In this document: positions 34,406 to 42,358 of the stretch, one piece after another | Numbering within the stretch: the stretch's first letter is position 1 | Layout of the letters: each line of letters opens with the position of its first letter | DNA from: OLB7 sp966250335 | Lineage (GTDB): Bacteria > Bacteroidota > Ignavibacteria > OLB7 | Assembly: GCA_966250335.1 (NCBI GenBank) | Contig: CBINGZ010000027.1 | Span: forward strand, 1-64,000 | Reading direction: 5' to 3' | DNA length: 64,000 nucleotides | The notes under the pieces: model-generated | The model's database searches: none | The model's input: only the letters and a program-made list of their open reading frames with translations | Told to the model about the DNA's origin: nothing | Translations under genes and position numbers: made by a program

Positions 34406-35425
34406 ATGAGCAGCGACCCCCTTCTTGCCGTCAGCCCCCTTGGATTTCCCTGGGAGACCGCCGACCCCTTCCTCTTCTGTGTCTATCACGACGACGCCTA
34501 CCCGGCCGGGAACGAGCAGATGGGACCGGCCGCATCGCTGACGGGACGAAGGCTCGGACAGGATTTCGAGGGGAAGGACGGCTGGCGGATGTATCATGGT
34601 GAGACGGTCCCCGGCTTCCCGCATCATCCCCACCGGGGGTTCGAGACCGTGACGATCGTGCGGCGCGGACTGATCGATCACGCAGACTCGGCCGGCGCGA
34701 TCGCCCGGTACGGCCAGGGAGACGTGCAGTGGCTGACCACCGGCAAGGGAGTCAATCACTCCGAGATGTTTCCTCTGCTCGACAGGGAAGGACCGAACCC
34801 GCTGGAGCTCTTCCAGATCTGGCTCAACCTGCCGCGCGCCGGCAAGATGGCCAAGCCGCACTTCACGATGTTCTGGAGCAACGACATTCCGAAGGTGACA
34901 GAGGAGGACGAAGCGGGAAAAGGGGTCGAGATCAACGTGATCGCCGGCCGTATCGGCGAGGTGAACCCTCTCTCCCCTCCGCCTGAATCGTGGGCCTCGC
35001 GTCCCGAGTCGGACGTCGCGATCTGGACCATCCGGCTCGACCCCGGCGCGCGGTGGACATTGCCGCCGGCCGCCCCCGGCTCGAACCGGAGACTCTATTT
35101 CTTCCGAGGCACGACCATGCGGATCGCCGATCGGGAGATCCCCGTCAGCCGGATCGCCGTGCTTCGTCCCGACACCGAGGTCGTTCTGGAGAACGGTCCG
35201 GCCGAGGCGGAGCTGCTTCTGCTGCAGGGACGGCCGATCGGCGAGCCGGTGGCGCAGTACGGACCGTTCGTGATGAACACCGAGGAGGAAATCCGTCAGG
35301 CGTTCGCCGACTACAGGGCAACGCAGTTCGGCGGCTGGCCCTGGAGCAGCGACGCCCCCGTCCACTCGCGCGAGAAGGGACGATTCGCGCAGCATGCCGA
35401 CGGACGGACCGAATCCCCCGCATGA
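34406..35425 (+). CDS. Pirin family protein
   Basis: 339 residues from the ATG at 34406; the frame is open further upstream but not pirin-like. Pirins are two-domain cupins with one metal in the N-terminal barrel; some act as quercetin dioxygenases or redox-responsive regulators. Key segment: FPHHPHRGFETVTIVRRGLIDHADS with the metal-binding His residues, then GDVQWLTTGKGVNHSEMF, LFQIWLNLPRAGKMAKP and, in the C-terminal domain, RRLYFFRGTTMRIADREIP and GRPIGEPVAQYGPFVMNTEEEIRQAFADY. A promoter for the downstream tRNA cluster follows its stop. Role here unknown. Confidence 0.9.
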   Translation: MSSDPLLAVSPLGFPWETADPFLFCVYHDDAYPAGNEQMGPAASLTGRRLGQDFEGKDGWRMYHGETVPGFPHHPHRGFETVTIVRRGLIDHADSAGAIARYGQGDVQWLTTGKGVNHSEMFPLLDREGPNPLELFQIWLNLPRAGKMAKPHFTMFWSNDIPKVTEEDEAGKGVEINVIAGRIGEVNPLSPPPESWASRPESDVAIWTIRLDPGARWTLPPAAPGSNRRLYFFRGTTMRIADREIPVSRIAVLRPDTEVVLENGPAEAELLLLQGRPIGEPVAQYGPFVMNTEEEIRQAFADYRATQFGGWPWSSDAPVHSREKGRFAQHADGRTESPA

Positions 35426-35485
35426 GGCCTCGAAGAGGGCCGATCCCCCTTTTGACCAATTGATGCGAAATCGGGGAGATTTCAG

Positions 35486-35517
35486 TTGCGTGCGTTTACG
35501 GCATGGGACTATATTTG
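35486..35517 (+). promoter_or_regulatory. Promoter of the tRNA cluster
   Basis: TTG at 35486-35488, a 21-bp spacer and a perfect -7 box TATATTTG at 35510-35517, 50 bp before tRNA-Val. Confidence 0.7.
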
Positions 35518-35566
35518 CAGTCCTTGTTCGGGGCGCCCGGGGCGGCGAAAGGGGGCCCGCAGGCAA

Positions 35567-35641
35567 GGGCGCTTAGCTCAGCTGGTTCAGAGCGTCTCGC
35601 TTACACCGAGAAGGTCGGGGGTTCGAACCCCTCAGCGCCCA
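35567..35641 (+). tRNA. tRNA-Val (anticodon TAC)
   Basis: Cloverleaf: acceptor GGGCGCT/AGCGCCC, D-arm GCTCAGCTGGTTCAGAGC, anticodon stem TCTCG/CGAGA with loop CTTACAC, and T-arm GGGGGTTCGAACCCCT. Discriminator A; CCA not encoded. Confidence 0.95.
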
Positions 35642-35696
35642 CGACCGTTCGGAAGGGATCGGCGGATATCGTGTCGTCCCGAACATCGACAGTCCC

Positions 35697-35773
35697 GGCG
35701 GAGTAGCTCAGTTGGTCAGAGCAATGGAATCATAATCCATGTGTCGGGGGTTCAAGTCCCTCCTCCGCTACCA
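35697..35773 (+). tRNA. tRNA-Met (anticodon CAT)
   Basis: Acceptor GGCGGAG/CTCCGCT, D-arm GCTC…GAGC, anticodon stem ATGGA/TCCAT with loop ATCATAA, and T-arm GGGGGTTCAAGTCCCTC. The 3' CCA is encoded, unlike the two neighbours. The G-T first pair argues against an initiator (C-A mismatch expected), so probably elongator Met; a lysidine-modified tRNA-Ile cannot be fully excluded. Confidence 0.9.
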
Positions 35774-35837
35774 GATTCACCCGCGGCCCCTGCGCCGCCC
35801 GCATCAACAACACGATATTTCCGGCAACGCCGGACCC

Positions 35838-35927
35838 GGAGAGATGGCCGAGTGGCTGAAGGCAACGGTTTGCTAAACCGTCGTAGGGGTTATACCTCTA
35901 CCGCGAGTTCGAATCTCGCTCTCTCCG
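35838..35927 (+). tRNA. tRNA-Ser (anticodon GCT)
   Basis: Class II tRNA, 90 nt, with acceptor GGAGAGA/TCTCTCC, anticodon stem ACGGT/ACCGT with loop TTGCTAA, a long variable arm (CGTAGGGGTTATACCTCTACCG region) and T-arm GCGAGTTCGAATCTCGC. Discriminator G, CCA not encoded. Confidence 0.95.
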
Positions 35928-35932
35928 CAAGA

Positions 35933-35971
35933 CAAAAAGCCTGGAACTCCTGTAGAGTTCCAGGCTTTTTG
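35933..35971 (+). terminator. Terminator of the tRNA cluster
   Basis: A long perfect hairpin (CAAAAAGCCTGGAACTC with GAGTTCCAGGCTTTTTG, loop CTGTA). The A and T tracts make it work on either strand. Confidence 0.85.
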
Positions 35972-36032
35972 TCGATCAGTCCGGAGCATTCCGTTTCAGG
36001 ATGCCCGGAGTTCGACGAAGGGGAGCGGATAT

Positions 36033-36068
36033 AAGAAAAGAGCCCGTCCCCTGCGGGATCGGGCTCTT
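36033..36068 (-). terminator. Terminator of the ppsA-gerW-usp operon
   Basis: The stem AGAGCCCG/CGGGCTCT, extended by TCCC/GGGA with one bulge. On the minus strand the hairpin is followed by TTTTCTTAT. It lies about 120 bp past the stop of the universal stress protein gene. Confidence 0.7.
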
Positions 36069-36190
36069 CCGTGTCGTGGAGGCGGAAACATCCTGTCTCG
36101 CAGCGCGGATTCGCCGCGCACGGTTACCCGGCTGTCGGCTCCCCCGCCGTCCGGTAACCCCGGCCGGACGCATCACGCGACACTACGATA

Positions 36191-37249
36191 TTACTCTCCG
36201 GCCGTGTCGGCGATATCCTCCACGCTATCGACTCTCTCCTCCTCCACGCTATCGCCCCCCTTCTTCTCCTCCACGCCTTTCGCTCTGCGGACGACCTCCA
36301 CCGAACAATCGGCACGCGCGGCAACCGCGGCGGAGACGCTTCCCAGCAGGAATCGTTCCATGAATCGATGCCCGCGCGCTCCCAGGAAGATGCTGTCGGC
36401 GCCAAGCTCCTCGGCTTCATCGAGAATCGACGGAATGGGCATGCCGTCGCTCACCTTCCTGTCGGCGAGGAGCCCGACATTCCGGAGCTTTCCGACCGCG
36501 GCGTCGATCACCCCCTCCATATGCTCCCACCAGCCGGCCACCCCATCATAGATTTCATTCATCTGTGCGGCATTATAGGCGAAGGTGGGATCGGTGAAGA
36601 TGCCGAGAGGCTCGATGGCCGCGAATACCGTCACCGATGTTCCGGCCGGCCATACGCGCGCGGCGACCTCGTCGACGGCGGCATTGGAGTCGGGCGTGTT
36701 GTCGACACCGACCAGCAGCCGCAGCGGCGATCCCCCGACGCGATCTCGATGACGGGCGATACGTACGGAGCATTCCGCCTCGGAAAGCACCTTCTGCGAT
36801 ACGCTTCCCAGAAGAACACGTCCCAGGGCCGAACGGCCGCGGGAACCGAGGATGATCAGATCGGGCTTCCACTTCGCCGCGGCATGGAGCACTCCCCATG
36901 CCGGTGAATCGGGATAGATGAACGTATCGACGGTCCAGGCCGGAAAGCTCTCGCGAACGATCCGCGCCGCATGTTCCGCGAAGCCCCGGGCCCGATCGAG
37001 TCCGGCCTCCGCCTCCCGGCTGATGACGGCTCCGCGCGCGACCGAGGGGGTGGTCAGAACCTCCGATTCGGCATCCTCCGGCTCGGCATCCGCAGCATCC
37101 TTCCCCTCCGGTTCCAGCACCCATACCTCGGCAACCGAGACGATAAGCAGGTGAAGGTTCGAGGGGAGTCCGGCACGTTTCAGGTCGTCGAGGGCCTCGT
37201 TGGCGCTGGACGATCCATCGTAGGCAAACAGCACCTTCATGAGGTCCAT
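36191..37249 (-). CDS. Universal stress protein, tandem UspA domains
   Basis: 352 residues. The start at 37249 is preceded by AGGAG at six bases. It contains two UspA domains: the first begins MKVLFAYDGSSSANEALDDL and has the ATP-binding pattern PDLIILGSRGRSALGRVLLGSVSQKVL; the second begins LRLLVGVDNTPDSNAAVDEV and ends ADSIFLGARGHRFMERFLLGSVSAAVAARADCSVEVVR. Both have the G-x2-G-x9-G-(S/T) ATP-binding motif, so both may bind nucleotide. An acidic tail follows the second domain. It is third in an operon after ppsA and a GerW-like gene. Tandem Usp proteins are typical members of low-oxygen or stationary-phase regulons. Confidence 0.92.
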   Translation of the reverse strand: MDLMKVLFAYDGSSSANEALDDLKRAGLPSNLHLLIVSVAEVWVLEPEGKDAADAEPEDAESEVLTTPSVARGAVISREAEAGLDRARGFAEHAARIVRESFPAWTVDTFIYPDSPAWGVLHAAAKWKPDLIILGSRGRSALGRVLLGSVSQKVLSEAECSVRIARHRDRVGGSPLRLLVGVDNTPDSNAAVDEVAARVWPAGTSVTVFAAIEPLGIFTDPTFAYNAAQMNEIYDGVAGWWEHMEGVIDAAVGKLRNVGLLADRKVSDGMPIPSILDEAEELGADSIFLGARGHRFMERFLLGSVSAAVAARADCSVEVVRRAKGVEEKKGGDSVEEERVDSVEDIADTAGE

Positions 37250-37300
37250 GGAGTTCTCCTTTGCGATGTGGTGTATGGATGTTCTATATCGTTCATATCG

Positions 37301-37702
37301 TCACGAGACACAATCGTTCGACCTGTCGAGTTTTCTGATGCCGCGCAGAATCACGGCGCACGCCACCCCTGCGGCGGCAATCAGGGGGACAAGGGTGAGG
37401 GGATCGATGATCCTGTGGAACGACGCCCCGTCTTCGCGCATCTCGATATATCCGACCGGCGTGGCGCTTACGCCTCCTCCCCCCCCTTCTCCGTCCCCTT
37501 GCGGGCTGCGCCCGCCGCCGCCGCCGAATCCGTAGGCGACCTTCGCCACCGGGATCACCGTCACGCCGTTGCGGATCACGGCGTCGCCGTAGACCGCACG
37601 TGCGCCGGCGCTGCCGCCGAGCCTCTCGGCCAGGCGCTCGATCAACGTCGTGCGCTCCCCGGCCTTTCTCTCCAGTTCCATTGTCTGATCGTTCGCGCTC
37701 AT
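37301..37702 (-). CDS. GerW/YtfJ family protein
   Basis: 133 residues from the ATG at 37702, which has GGAG five bases upstream; a start at 37723 would overlap the ppsA stop by ATGA but has no binding site. The YtfJ-type core is clear: VYGDAVIRNGVTVIPVAKVAYGFGGGGG, a glycine-rich loop, then SATPVGYIEMREDG. A predicted membrane helix lies near the end (LVPLIAAAGVACAVILRGI). The family is named for GerW of spore formers but is widespread in bacteria that do not sporulate, with unknown function. Its place between ppsA and usp suggests a stress role. Confidence 0.8.
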   Translation of the reverse strand: MSANDQTMELERKAGERTTLIERLAERLGGSAGARAVYGDAVIRNGVTVIPVAKVAYGFGGGGGRSPQGDGEGGGGGVSATPVGYIEMREDGASFHRIIDPLTLVPLIAAAGVACAVILRGIRKLDRSNDCVS

Positions 37703-37719
37703 GACTGCTCCATGAAAGT

Positions 37720-40167
37720 TCATGTATATGAGGCCGACATACTCTCGAAGAGAGATGCGCCGGCCGGGATTGTCGTCGTCCGATTCCGCTCCGCCTCGGC
37801 CACCACGGCTGAAACCTTCAGGATGGAATCGGGATTGAGAGAGATGGAGGTGATGCCGTGCTCAACCAGCCAGGCGGCGAACTCAGGGTGATCCGAAGGA
37901 GCCTGGCCGCAGATCCCGATCGGCTTGCCGGCGCGCCGCGCCGCGGCTATCGCCGAGGCGATCATCGCCAGCACCGCGTCGTTCCGCTCGTCGAAGAGAT
38001 GCGCCACCGTGCCGGAGTCGCGATCGATGCCGAGAACGAGCTGCGTCAGATCGTTCGAGCCGATGGAGAAACCGTCGAACACCCGCAGGAACGCATCGGC
38101 CGAGACGACGTTGGAGGGAAGCTCGCACATGGCGTAGATCTCGAGATCCCGATCCCCCTGACAGAGTCCGTTGGCCGCCATCTCCATGATCACCTTCACC
38201 CCCTCTTCCGGCGTGCGGCAGAACGGGATCATCACCTTCACGTTGGTCAGCCCCATCTCATGCCGCACACGACGGATCGCGGCGCATTCGAGCGCGAACC
38301 CCTCGCGATAGCGCGGGTCGTAGTAGCGCGACGCGCCCCGGAAGCCGAGCATCGGATTCTCCTCCCCCGGCTCGAACTCGCCGCCGCCGACGAGCCTGGC
38401 ATATTCATTCGTCTTGAAGTCGCTGGTGCGAACGATCACCGGTCTCGGATAGAATGCGGCGGCGATCCGTCCGATTCCCTCGCTCAGCAGTCTGATGAAG
38501 TACTCCTTCGGCTCCTCCGTACCGATACGGGCGGCAATCTGCCCGACCGCCGAGGGGTCGGCGAGGTTCGGATAGCGGAGAAGCGCCATCGGATGAATGC
38601 CGATCTGTCCGGTCACGATAAATTCCAGACGAGCCAGACCGACGCCGTCGTTCGGCAGAGCCGCCAGCCGGAACGCCTGCTCCGGATCTCCCACGTTCAG
38701 CATCATGGCGGTCCTGGTATCGGGGAGAGCCGTCAGATGCTTCTGCTCCACTTCGTAGGGAATGTTCCCTTCGTAGACATGCCCGCTCCCCCCTTCGGCA
38801 CAGCAGACGGTGACCGGCATGCCGTCGCGCAGCACGCCGGTACCGTTGCCGGTTCCGACGATGCACGGCAGCCCGAGCTCGCGCGAGACGATCGCCGCAT
38901 GCGCCGTGCGCCCTCCCTTGTCGGTGACGATCGCGGCGACCCGTCGCATCACCGGCTCCCAGTCGGGATCGGTGATCTCCGCCACCAGCACATCGCCCGG
39001 TTGTACCGAGGCGAGCTCATGGGGGCTCCGTACCACGCGCACGGGGCCCGAGCCGATTTTCTCCCCGACAGCCTGCCCCGTCACGAGCGGCGGACCATGT
39101 TCCCCGGTAAGACGGTGGACCTCGGCCACGGCGCCCGGGGCTTTGGCGGAATGGACCGTCTCCGGCCGCGCCTGCAGAATGAAGAGCTCGCCGGTGAGCC
39201 CGTCCTTCGCCCATTCGATATCCATCGGCCGGGGATGACCGGCCAGCCTCGAGTAGTGCTTCTCGATCATGCAGGCCCATCGCGCCAGCGTCACGACCTC
39301 CTTGTCGGTCAGCGAGAACCGGACCCTCTCCGGCTCGGGGGTCTCAATCCGCACCGTGCCGGTCGCCTCCTCGTCATACACCAGTCGAACCTCCTTGCTT
39401 CCAAGCCGCCGACCGACGATCGGCTGCGACCCATACTCGAGCGTCCGCTTGAAGACCATCCATTCGTCCGGATTGACCATCCCCTTCACCACCATCTCCC
39501 CCAGACCGTAGGAGCCTGAGATCACCACGACGTCGCGAAAGCCCGACTCGGGATCGAGCGTGAAGATCACGCCGGCACTCCCCGTATCCGAGCGGACCAT
39601 CGGCTGCACGCCGACGGAGAGGGCGACCTCCATGTGATCGAATCCGTGACCGGCACGATAGCTGATGGCGCGGTCGGTGAAGAGCGAGGCGATACATCCA
39701 CGCACGCTCTCCAGCAGCCCGTCGATGCCGCGCACGTTCAGGAACGTCTCCTGCTGTCCCGCGAACGAGGCGCCGGGAAGATCCTCGGCGGTGGCCGATG
39801 AACGTACGGCCAGCTCCGGCTCGCGGTCGAGACGGGCACAAAGTCTCCAGTATGCTTCCATGATCGATTCGCGCAGATCCTCCGGGAGCGGCGCCGCAAG
39901 GATGGCGGCGCGCGCCTCGGCCCCGCGTCGGGCCAGATCCTCCAGATCCTCCACACGGAGCCCCCGCAGCAGCGGCCCGATCCGTTCGCGGAGACGATTG
40001 CGCGACATGAACCACTGATAGGCGTCGGCGGTGACGGCGAACCCGTCCGCCACTCCGACCCCCAGCGGGCGGAAATGCCGGTACAGCTCGCCGAGCGAGG
40101 CATTCTTGCCGCCGACAAGAGAGATATCCGCCAAGGTTATCTGATCGAAATCAAGGGTAAAGGCCAT
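37720..40167 (-). CDS. ppsA: Phosphoenolpyruvate synthase (pyruvate, water dikinase)
   Basis: 815 residues, close to the usual 790-800. It converts pyruvate and ATP to PEP, AMP and phosphate for gluconeogenesis. Order: N-terminal ATP-grasp domain (VGGKNASLGELYRHF; ELAVRSSATAEDLPGASFAGQQETFLNV), the swivelling domain with catalytic His423 in GGRTAHAAIVSRELGLPCIVGTG, and the C-terminal TIM barrel with GFSIGSNDLTQLVLGIDRD and the catalytic Cys in IGICGQAPSDHPEF. It is first in an operon with gerW-like and usp genes. A Crp/Fnr-type palindrome lies 78 bp upstream of the start. In several bacteria this enzyme belongs to anaerobic or dormancy regulons. Confidence 0.95.
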   Translation of the reverse strand: MAFTLDFDQITLADISLVGGKNASLGELYRHFRPLGVGVADGFAVTADAYQWFMSRNRLRERIGPLLRGLRVEDLEDLARRGAEARAAILAAPLPEDLRESIMEAYWRLCARLDREPELAVRSSATAEDLPGASFAGQQETFLNVRGIDGLLESVRGCIASLFTDRAISYRAGHGFDHMEVALSVGVQPMVRSDTGSAGVIFTLDPESGFRDVVVISGSYGLGEMVVKGMVNPDEWMVFKRTLEYGSQPIVGRRLGSKEVRLVYDEEATGTVRIETPEPERVRFSLTDKEVVTLARWACMIEKHYSRLAGHPRPMDIEWAKDGLTGELFILQARPETVHSAKAPGAVAEVHRLTGEHGPPLVTGQAVGEKIGSGPVRVVRSPHELASVQPGDVLVAEITDPDWEPVMRRVAAIVTDKGGRTAHAAIVSRELGLPCIVGTGNGTGVLRDGMPVTVCCAEGGSGHVYEGNIPYEVEQKHLTALPDTRTAMMLNVGDPEQAFRLAALPNDGVGLARLEFIVTGQIGIHPMALLRYPNLADPSAVGQIAARIGTEEPKEYFIRLLSEGIGRIAAAFYPRPVIVRTSDFKTNEYARLVGGGEFEPGEENPMLGFRGASRYYDPRYREGFALECAAIRRVRHEMGLTNVKVMIPFCRTPEEGVKVIMEMAANGLCQGDRDLEIYAMCELPSNVVSADAFLRVFDGFSIGSNDLTQLVLGIDRDSGTVAHLFDERNDAVLAMIASAIAAARRAGKPIGICGQAPSDHPEFAAWLVEHGITSISLNPDSILKVSAVVAEAERNRTTTIPAGASLFESMSASYT

Positions 40168-40214
40168 GGGTGTTCATGATAAATGCATGTGCGGGCGTTG
40201 TCGCATCGACCCTT

Positions 40215-40258
40215 GCAACCTAGCCCGAACAGCCTGCGTGAACCATGACCATTGTCAT
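40215..40258 (-). promoter_or_regulatory. Crp/Fnr-type activator site and -7 box upstream of ppsA
   Basis: Perfect palindrome ATGAC-CATT-GTCAT at 40245-40258. At the standard offset on the minus strand lies TAGGTTGC (40222 down to 40215), a degenerate -7 box (6 of 8). The whole module is 44 bp, as in seven other places in this window. The rest of the 317-bp gap to the regulator gene at 40486 holds no gene. Confidence 0.6.
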
Positions 40259-40485
40259 GATATCGTGAACGTTCCGCACTGATCGAATCGAAGGAAAGAG
40301 ACGGCCCCTGCAGATGGCCGGTATTCCACGGAATATTTGCTACCGGACGCAGCGCAGGGTATATTCGAACGGAGGATCGATCGCAACGGTCGGACCGACC
40401 GGAACCGGCTCCCGGTATTCCCTCCCTTCGATCCTATCATATCATATAGGGGTGCACCGGTTGCACGAGCAAGGAGTGAAGTTTC

Positions 40486-41199
40486 ATGGCGCGTTCTCAG
40501 TGCGATATTCCTGACTGCGACAAATGTGTTGCCCGCGGGAACTCCGTGTTCTCCGAACTCGTGAACCCGGAACTGCAGAAGGTCTCGACCAGCAAGAGCT
40601 GCCGTCAGTATGCGAAGGGAGAGATGATCTTCTACGCCGACGACAGACCCTCGGGCCTTTTCTGTATCCACAAAGGGATCGTCAAGCTTTACAAGGTGGG
40701 AAAGGACGGCCGCGAGCAGATCATCCGCCTGGTGCATGAGGGTGACATCATCGGCTACCGGTCGCTTCTGAGCAGCGACCGGTATTCCAAATTCGCCGTC
40801 CCGATCGCGGATGCGCAGATATGCTACATTCCGAAGGATACCTTCTTCTCGCTCCTTTCCGCCAACTACCGGCTCTCCGCTCGCGTCATGGATCTTCTCT
40901 CCACGGAGTTGAAGGCAGCCGAGGAACGGATCGTCGAAATGGCGCAGCGACCGGTACGGGAACGACTTGCCGAGACCCTGCTGCTCCTGCGGAGGACGTA
41001 CGGCGTGGGAGCGGACGGAACCACGCTCAACATCAAGCTCACACGTGCCGAGATCGCCAACATCGTGGGAACGGCGACCGAATCGGTAAGCCGCCTGCTC
41101 TCGAAGTTCAAGGATGAGAACCTGATCGACATGAACGGCCGGAAACTCCGGATCACCGACCCCGACGGTCTCGCGGAGGCCGCCAACCTCGACGACTGA
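40486..41199 (+). CDS. Crp/Fnr family regulator with N-terminal cysteines
   Basis: 237 residues, with AAGGAG upstream of the ATG. It has an N-terminal cNMP-type sensor domain (GEMIFYADDRPSGLFCIHKGIVKLYKVG … VHEGDIIGYRSLL), a dimerisation helix (about 128-150) and a winged helix (186-225). The recognition helix TATESVSRLLSKF has E199-xx-S202-R203, the FNR pattern (E209, S212, R213 in E. coli FNR), not the CRP pattern. Cysteines C6, C11 and C14 near the N-terminus plus C60 and C113 could hold an iron-sulfur cluster, although the spacing (x4, x2) differs from FNR. It is the likely activator of the ATGAC-N4-GTCAT promoters around it. Confidence 0.88.
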   Translation: MARSQCDIPDCDKCVARGNSVFSELVNPELQKVSTSKSCRQYAKGEMIFYADDRPSGLFCIHKGIVKLYKVGKDGREQIIRLVHEGDIIGYRSLLSSDRYSKFAVPIADAQICYIPKDTFFSLLSANYRLSARVMDLLSTELKAAEERIVEMAQRPVRERLAETLLLLRRTYGVGADGTTLNIKLTRAEIANIVGTATESVSRLLSKFKDENLIDMNGRKLRITDPDGLAEAANLDD

Positions 41200-41311
41200 C
41201 TTATAGTACGATACGTTGATCAATGCCGGGCTTACGTTCATGACGTGAGCCCGATCCGTTTCTCCCCGGTTTCACCCCCTGATCCGAAAAATCTTCACGA
41301 CGGCTCGTAGT

Positions 41312-41355
41312 ATGACAAATGTCATATTACCTGGCGCGAAACTATGACAGCTTGG
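41312..41355 (+). promoter_or_regulatory. Crp/Fnr-type site upstream of the HTH-less regulator gene
   Basis: Perfect palindrome ATGAC-AAAT-GTCAT at 41312-41325. At the standard offset lies CAGCTTGG (41348-41355), a degenerate -7 box (6 of 8). The start codon is 100 bp further on. Confidence 0.6.
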
Positions 41356-41454
41356 GTGCCGGTCGACGCGACGTCGGGACGGCAGGAGTGCCCGCAACGG
41401 GCCCCTGCCGGGAATACGAGGAGGTAGAAAGCCGGAGGAGGCAACGGCAGAAGA

Positions 41455-41928
41455 ATGGATAAAAACAACGGATCGGACTGCATCGATTGCCCGTTTCTGG
41501 ATAGAGCAATCGCGCATGGATGTCCGGACGACCCGCGCGAGCCGGTACTGTCAGGCCGAGCACATATGAAGTTTCCGGAAGGAGAACGGCTCTTCGAGGA
41601 GGGAGCGCCGATCGAAGGTCTTCACTGTCTGCAATCCGGCCGGGTGGTTCTGAGCAGGCGGCAGGAGAAGCAGATCTGCATCCTGGCGGTTGCGCCCGCC
41701 GGGGATGTGCTGGGAATGCCCGATATTCTCCGCGAGGAAACATACCGAAGCAGGGCGATGACGCTTCAGGAAACCGTGGTCTGCTTTATTCCCAGGGAGG
41801 AAGCCTTGCGGCTTTTCAGGACCAATCCGGCCATCATGGTCCGGATCATGCGAAAGGTATGCGACCGGATCGTGTCGATGGAACGGTATGCGACGGACGA
41901 CCCTGGAGCGGATGATCACTATCAATGA
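41455..41928 (+). CDS. Crp/Fnr-like sensor domain protein lacking the HTH
   Basis: 157 residues: only the cNMP-type sensor domain and dimerisation helix, ending where the DNA-binding domain should begin. The pattern EGLHCLQSGRVVLS … APAGDVLGMPDILREETYRSRAM … VVCFIPREEALRLF aligns along its length with the full regulator at 40486, including the two inner cysteines (C58 matches C60, C110 matches C113). It also has its own N-terminal cluster C9, C12, C23. Downstream DNA encodes no HTH in any frame, so the absence is not a simple frameshift. Possible roles are a heterodimer partner, a dominant-negative brake or a redox sensor. It has its own ATGAC-N4-GTCAT site. Confidence 0.75.
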   Translation: MDKNNGSDCIDCPFLDRAIAHGCPDDPREPVLSGRAHMKFPEGERLFEEGAPIEGLHCLQSGRVVLSRRQEKQICILAVAPAGDVLGMPDILREETYRSRAMTLQETVVCFIPREEALRLFRTNPAIMVRIMRKVCDRIVSMERYATDDPGADDHYQ

Positions 41929-42242
41929 CGACATGCCGGGATGCGCCTTCCGTCCTCACGATCGAACACGCGCCCGGAAATCCGTCCGGCAGCATGATGA
42001 TATGAATCGCGCGACCCGTCGATGGCGTTCACGGCAATGACGCTGTCGACGGGTCCGGGGATATCTTGTGCCAATCCCCGCGCATGACCGATTGCGAACA
42101 ACGTCACCCTTCTCCCCCGCCCCTTCCCCGTCTCGACGCCGATTCCACGGCGGAGACCGCCTATACCGCAGCAGCATGTCCGCGCCAACCCACCTCAACC
42201 GAACCGGTATCCGCGGTACGGAGAAGATTACTCCATCTGAAT
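41929..42242. other. Intergenic region before the BON gene
   Basis: About 310 bp with no gene that I can support. Several stretches contain short ATGA/TCAT words but no complete ATGAC-N4-GTCAT palindrome until 42243. I looked here for a displaced HTH of the preceding regulator and found none. Confidence 0.5.
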
Positions 42243-42286
42243 ATGACATTTGTCAAGGTTTCCCTTTCCGCACACGCATAGTTTTG
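42243..42286 (+). promoter_or_regulatory. Crp/Fnr-activated promoter of the BON gene
   Basis: Palindrome ATGAC-ATTT-GTCAA at 42243-42256; perfect -7 box TAGTTTTG at 42279-42286 followed by CATC. The site centre is 29.5 bp before the box, which places it near -41.5 if transcription starts about five bases after the box: a class II position. Confidence 0.75.
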
Positions 42287-42358
42287 CATCCGATCATCAT
42301 GCATGGGCGACAGATCGTCCATCCTTATCGAACAATGATAGATTTTGGAGATTGTCAC

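Noticed and set aside
41929..42100. Missing HTH of the short Crp/Fnr-like protein in another frame
   Set aside because: I read all three forward frames and found no helix-turn-helix pattern, so a simple frameshift does not explain the short protein.
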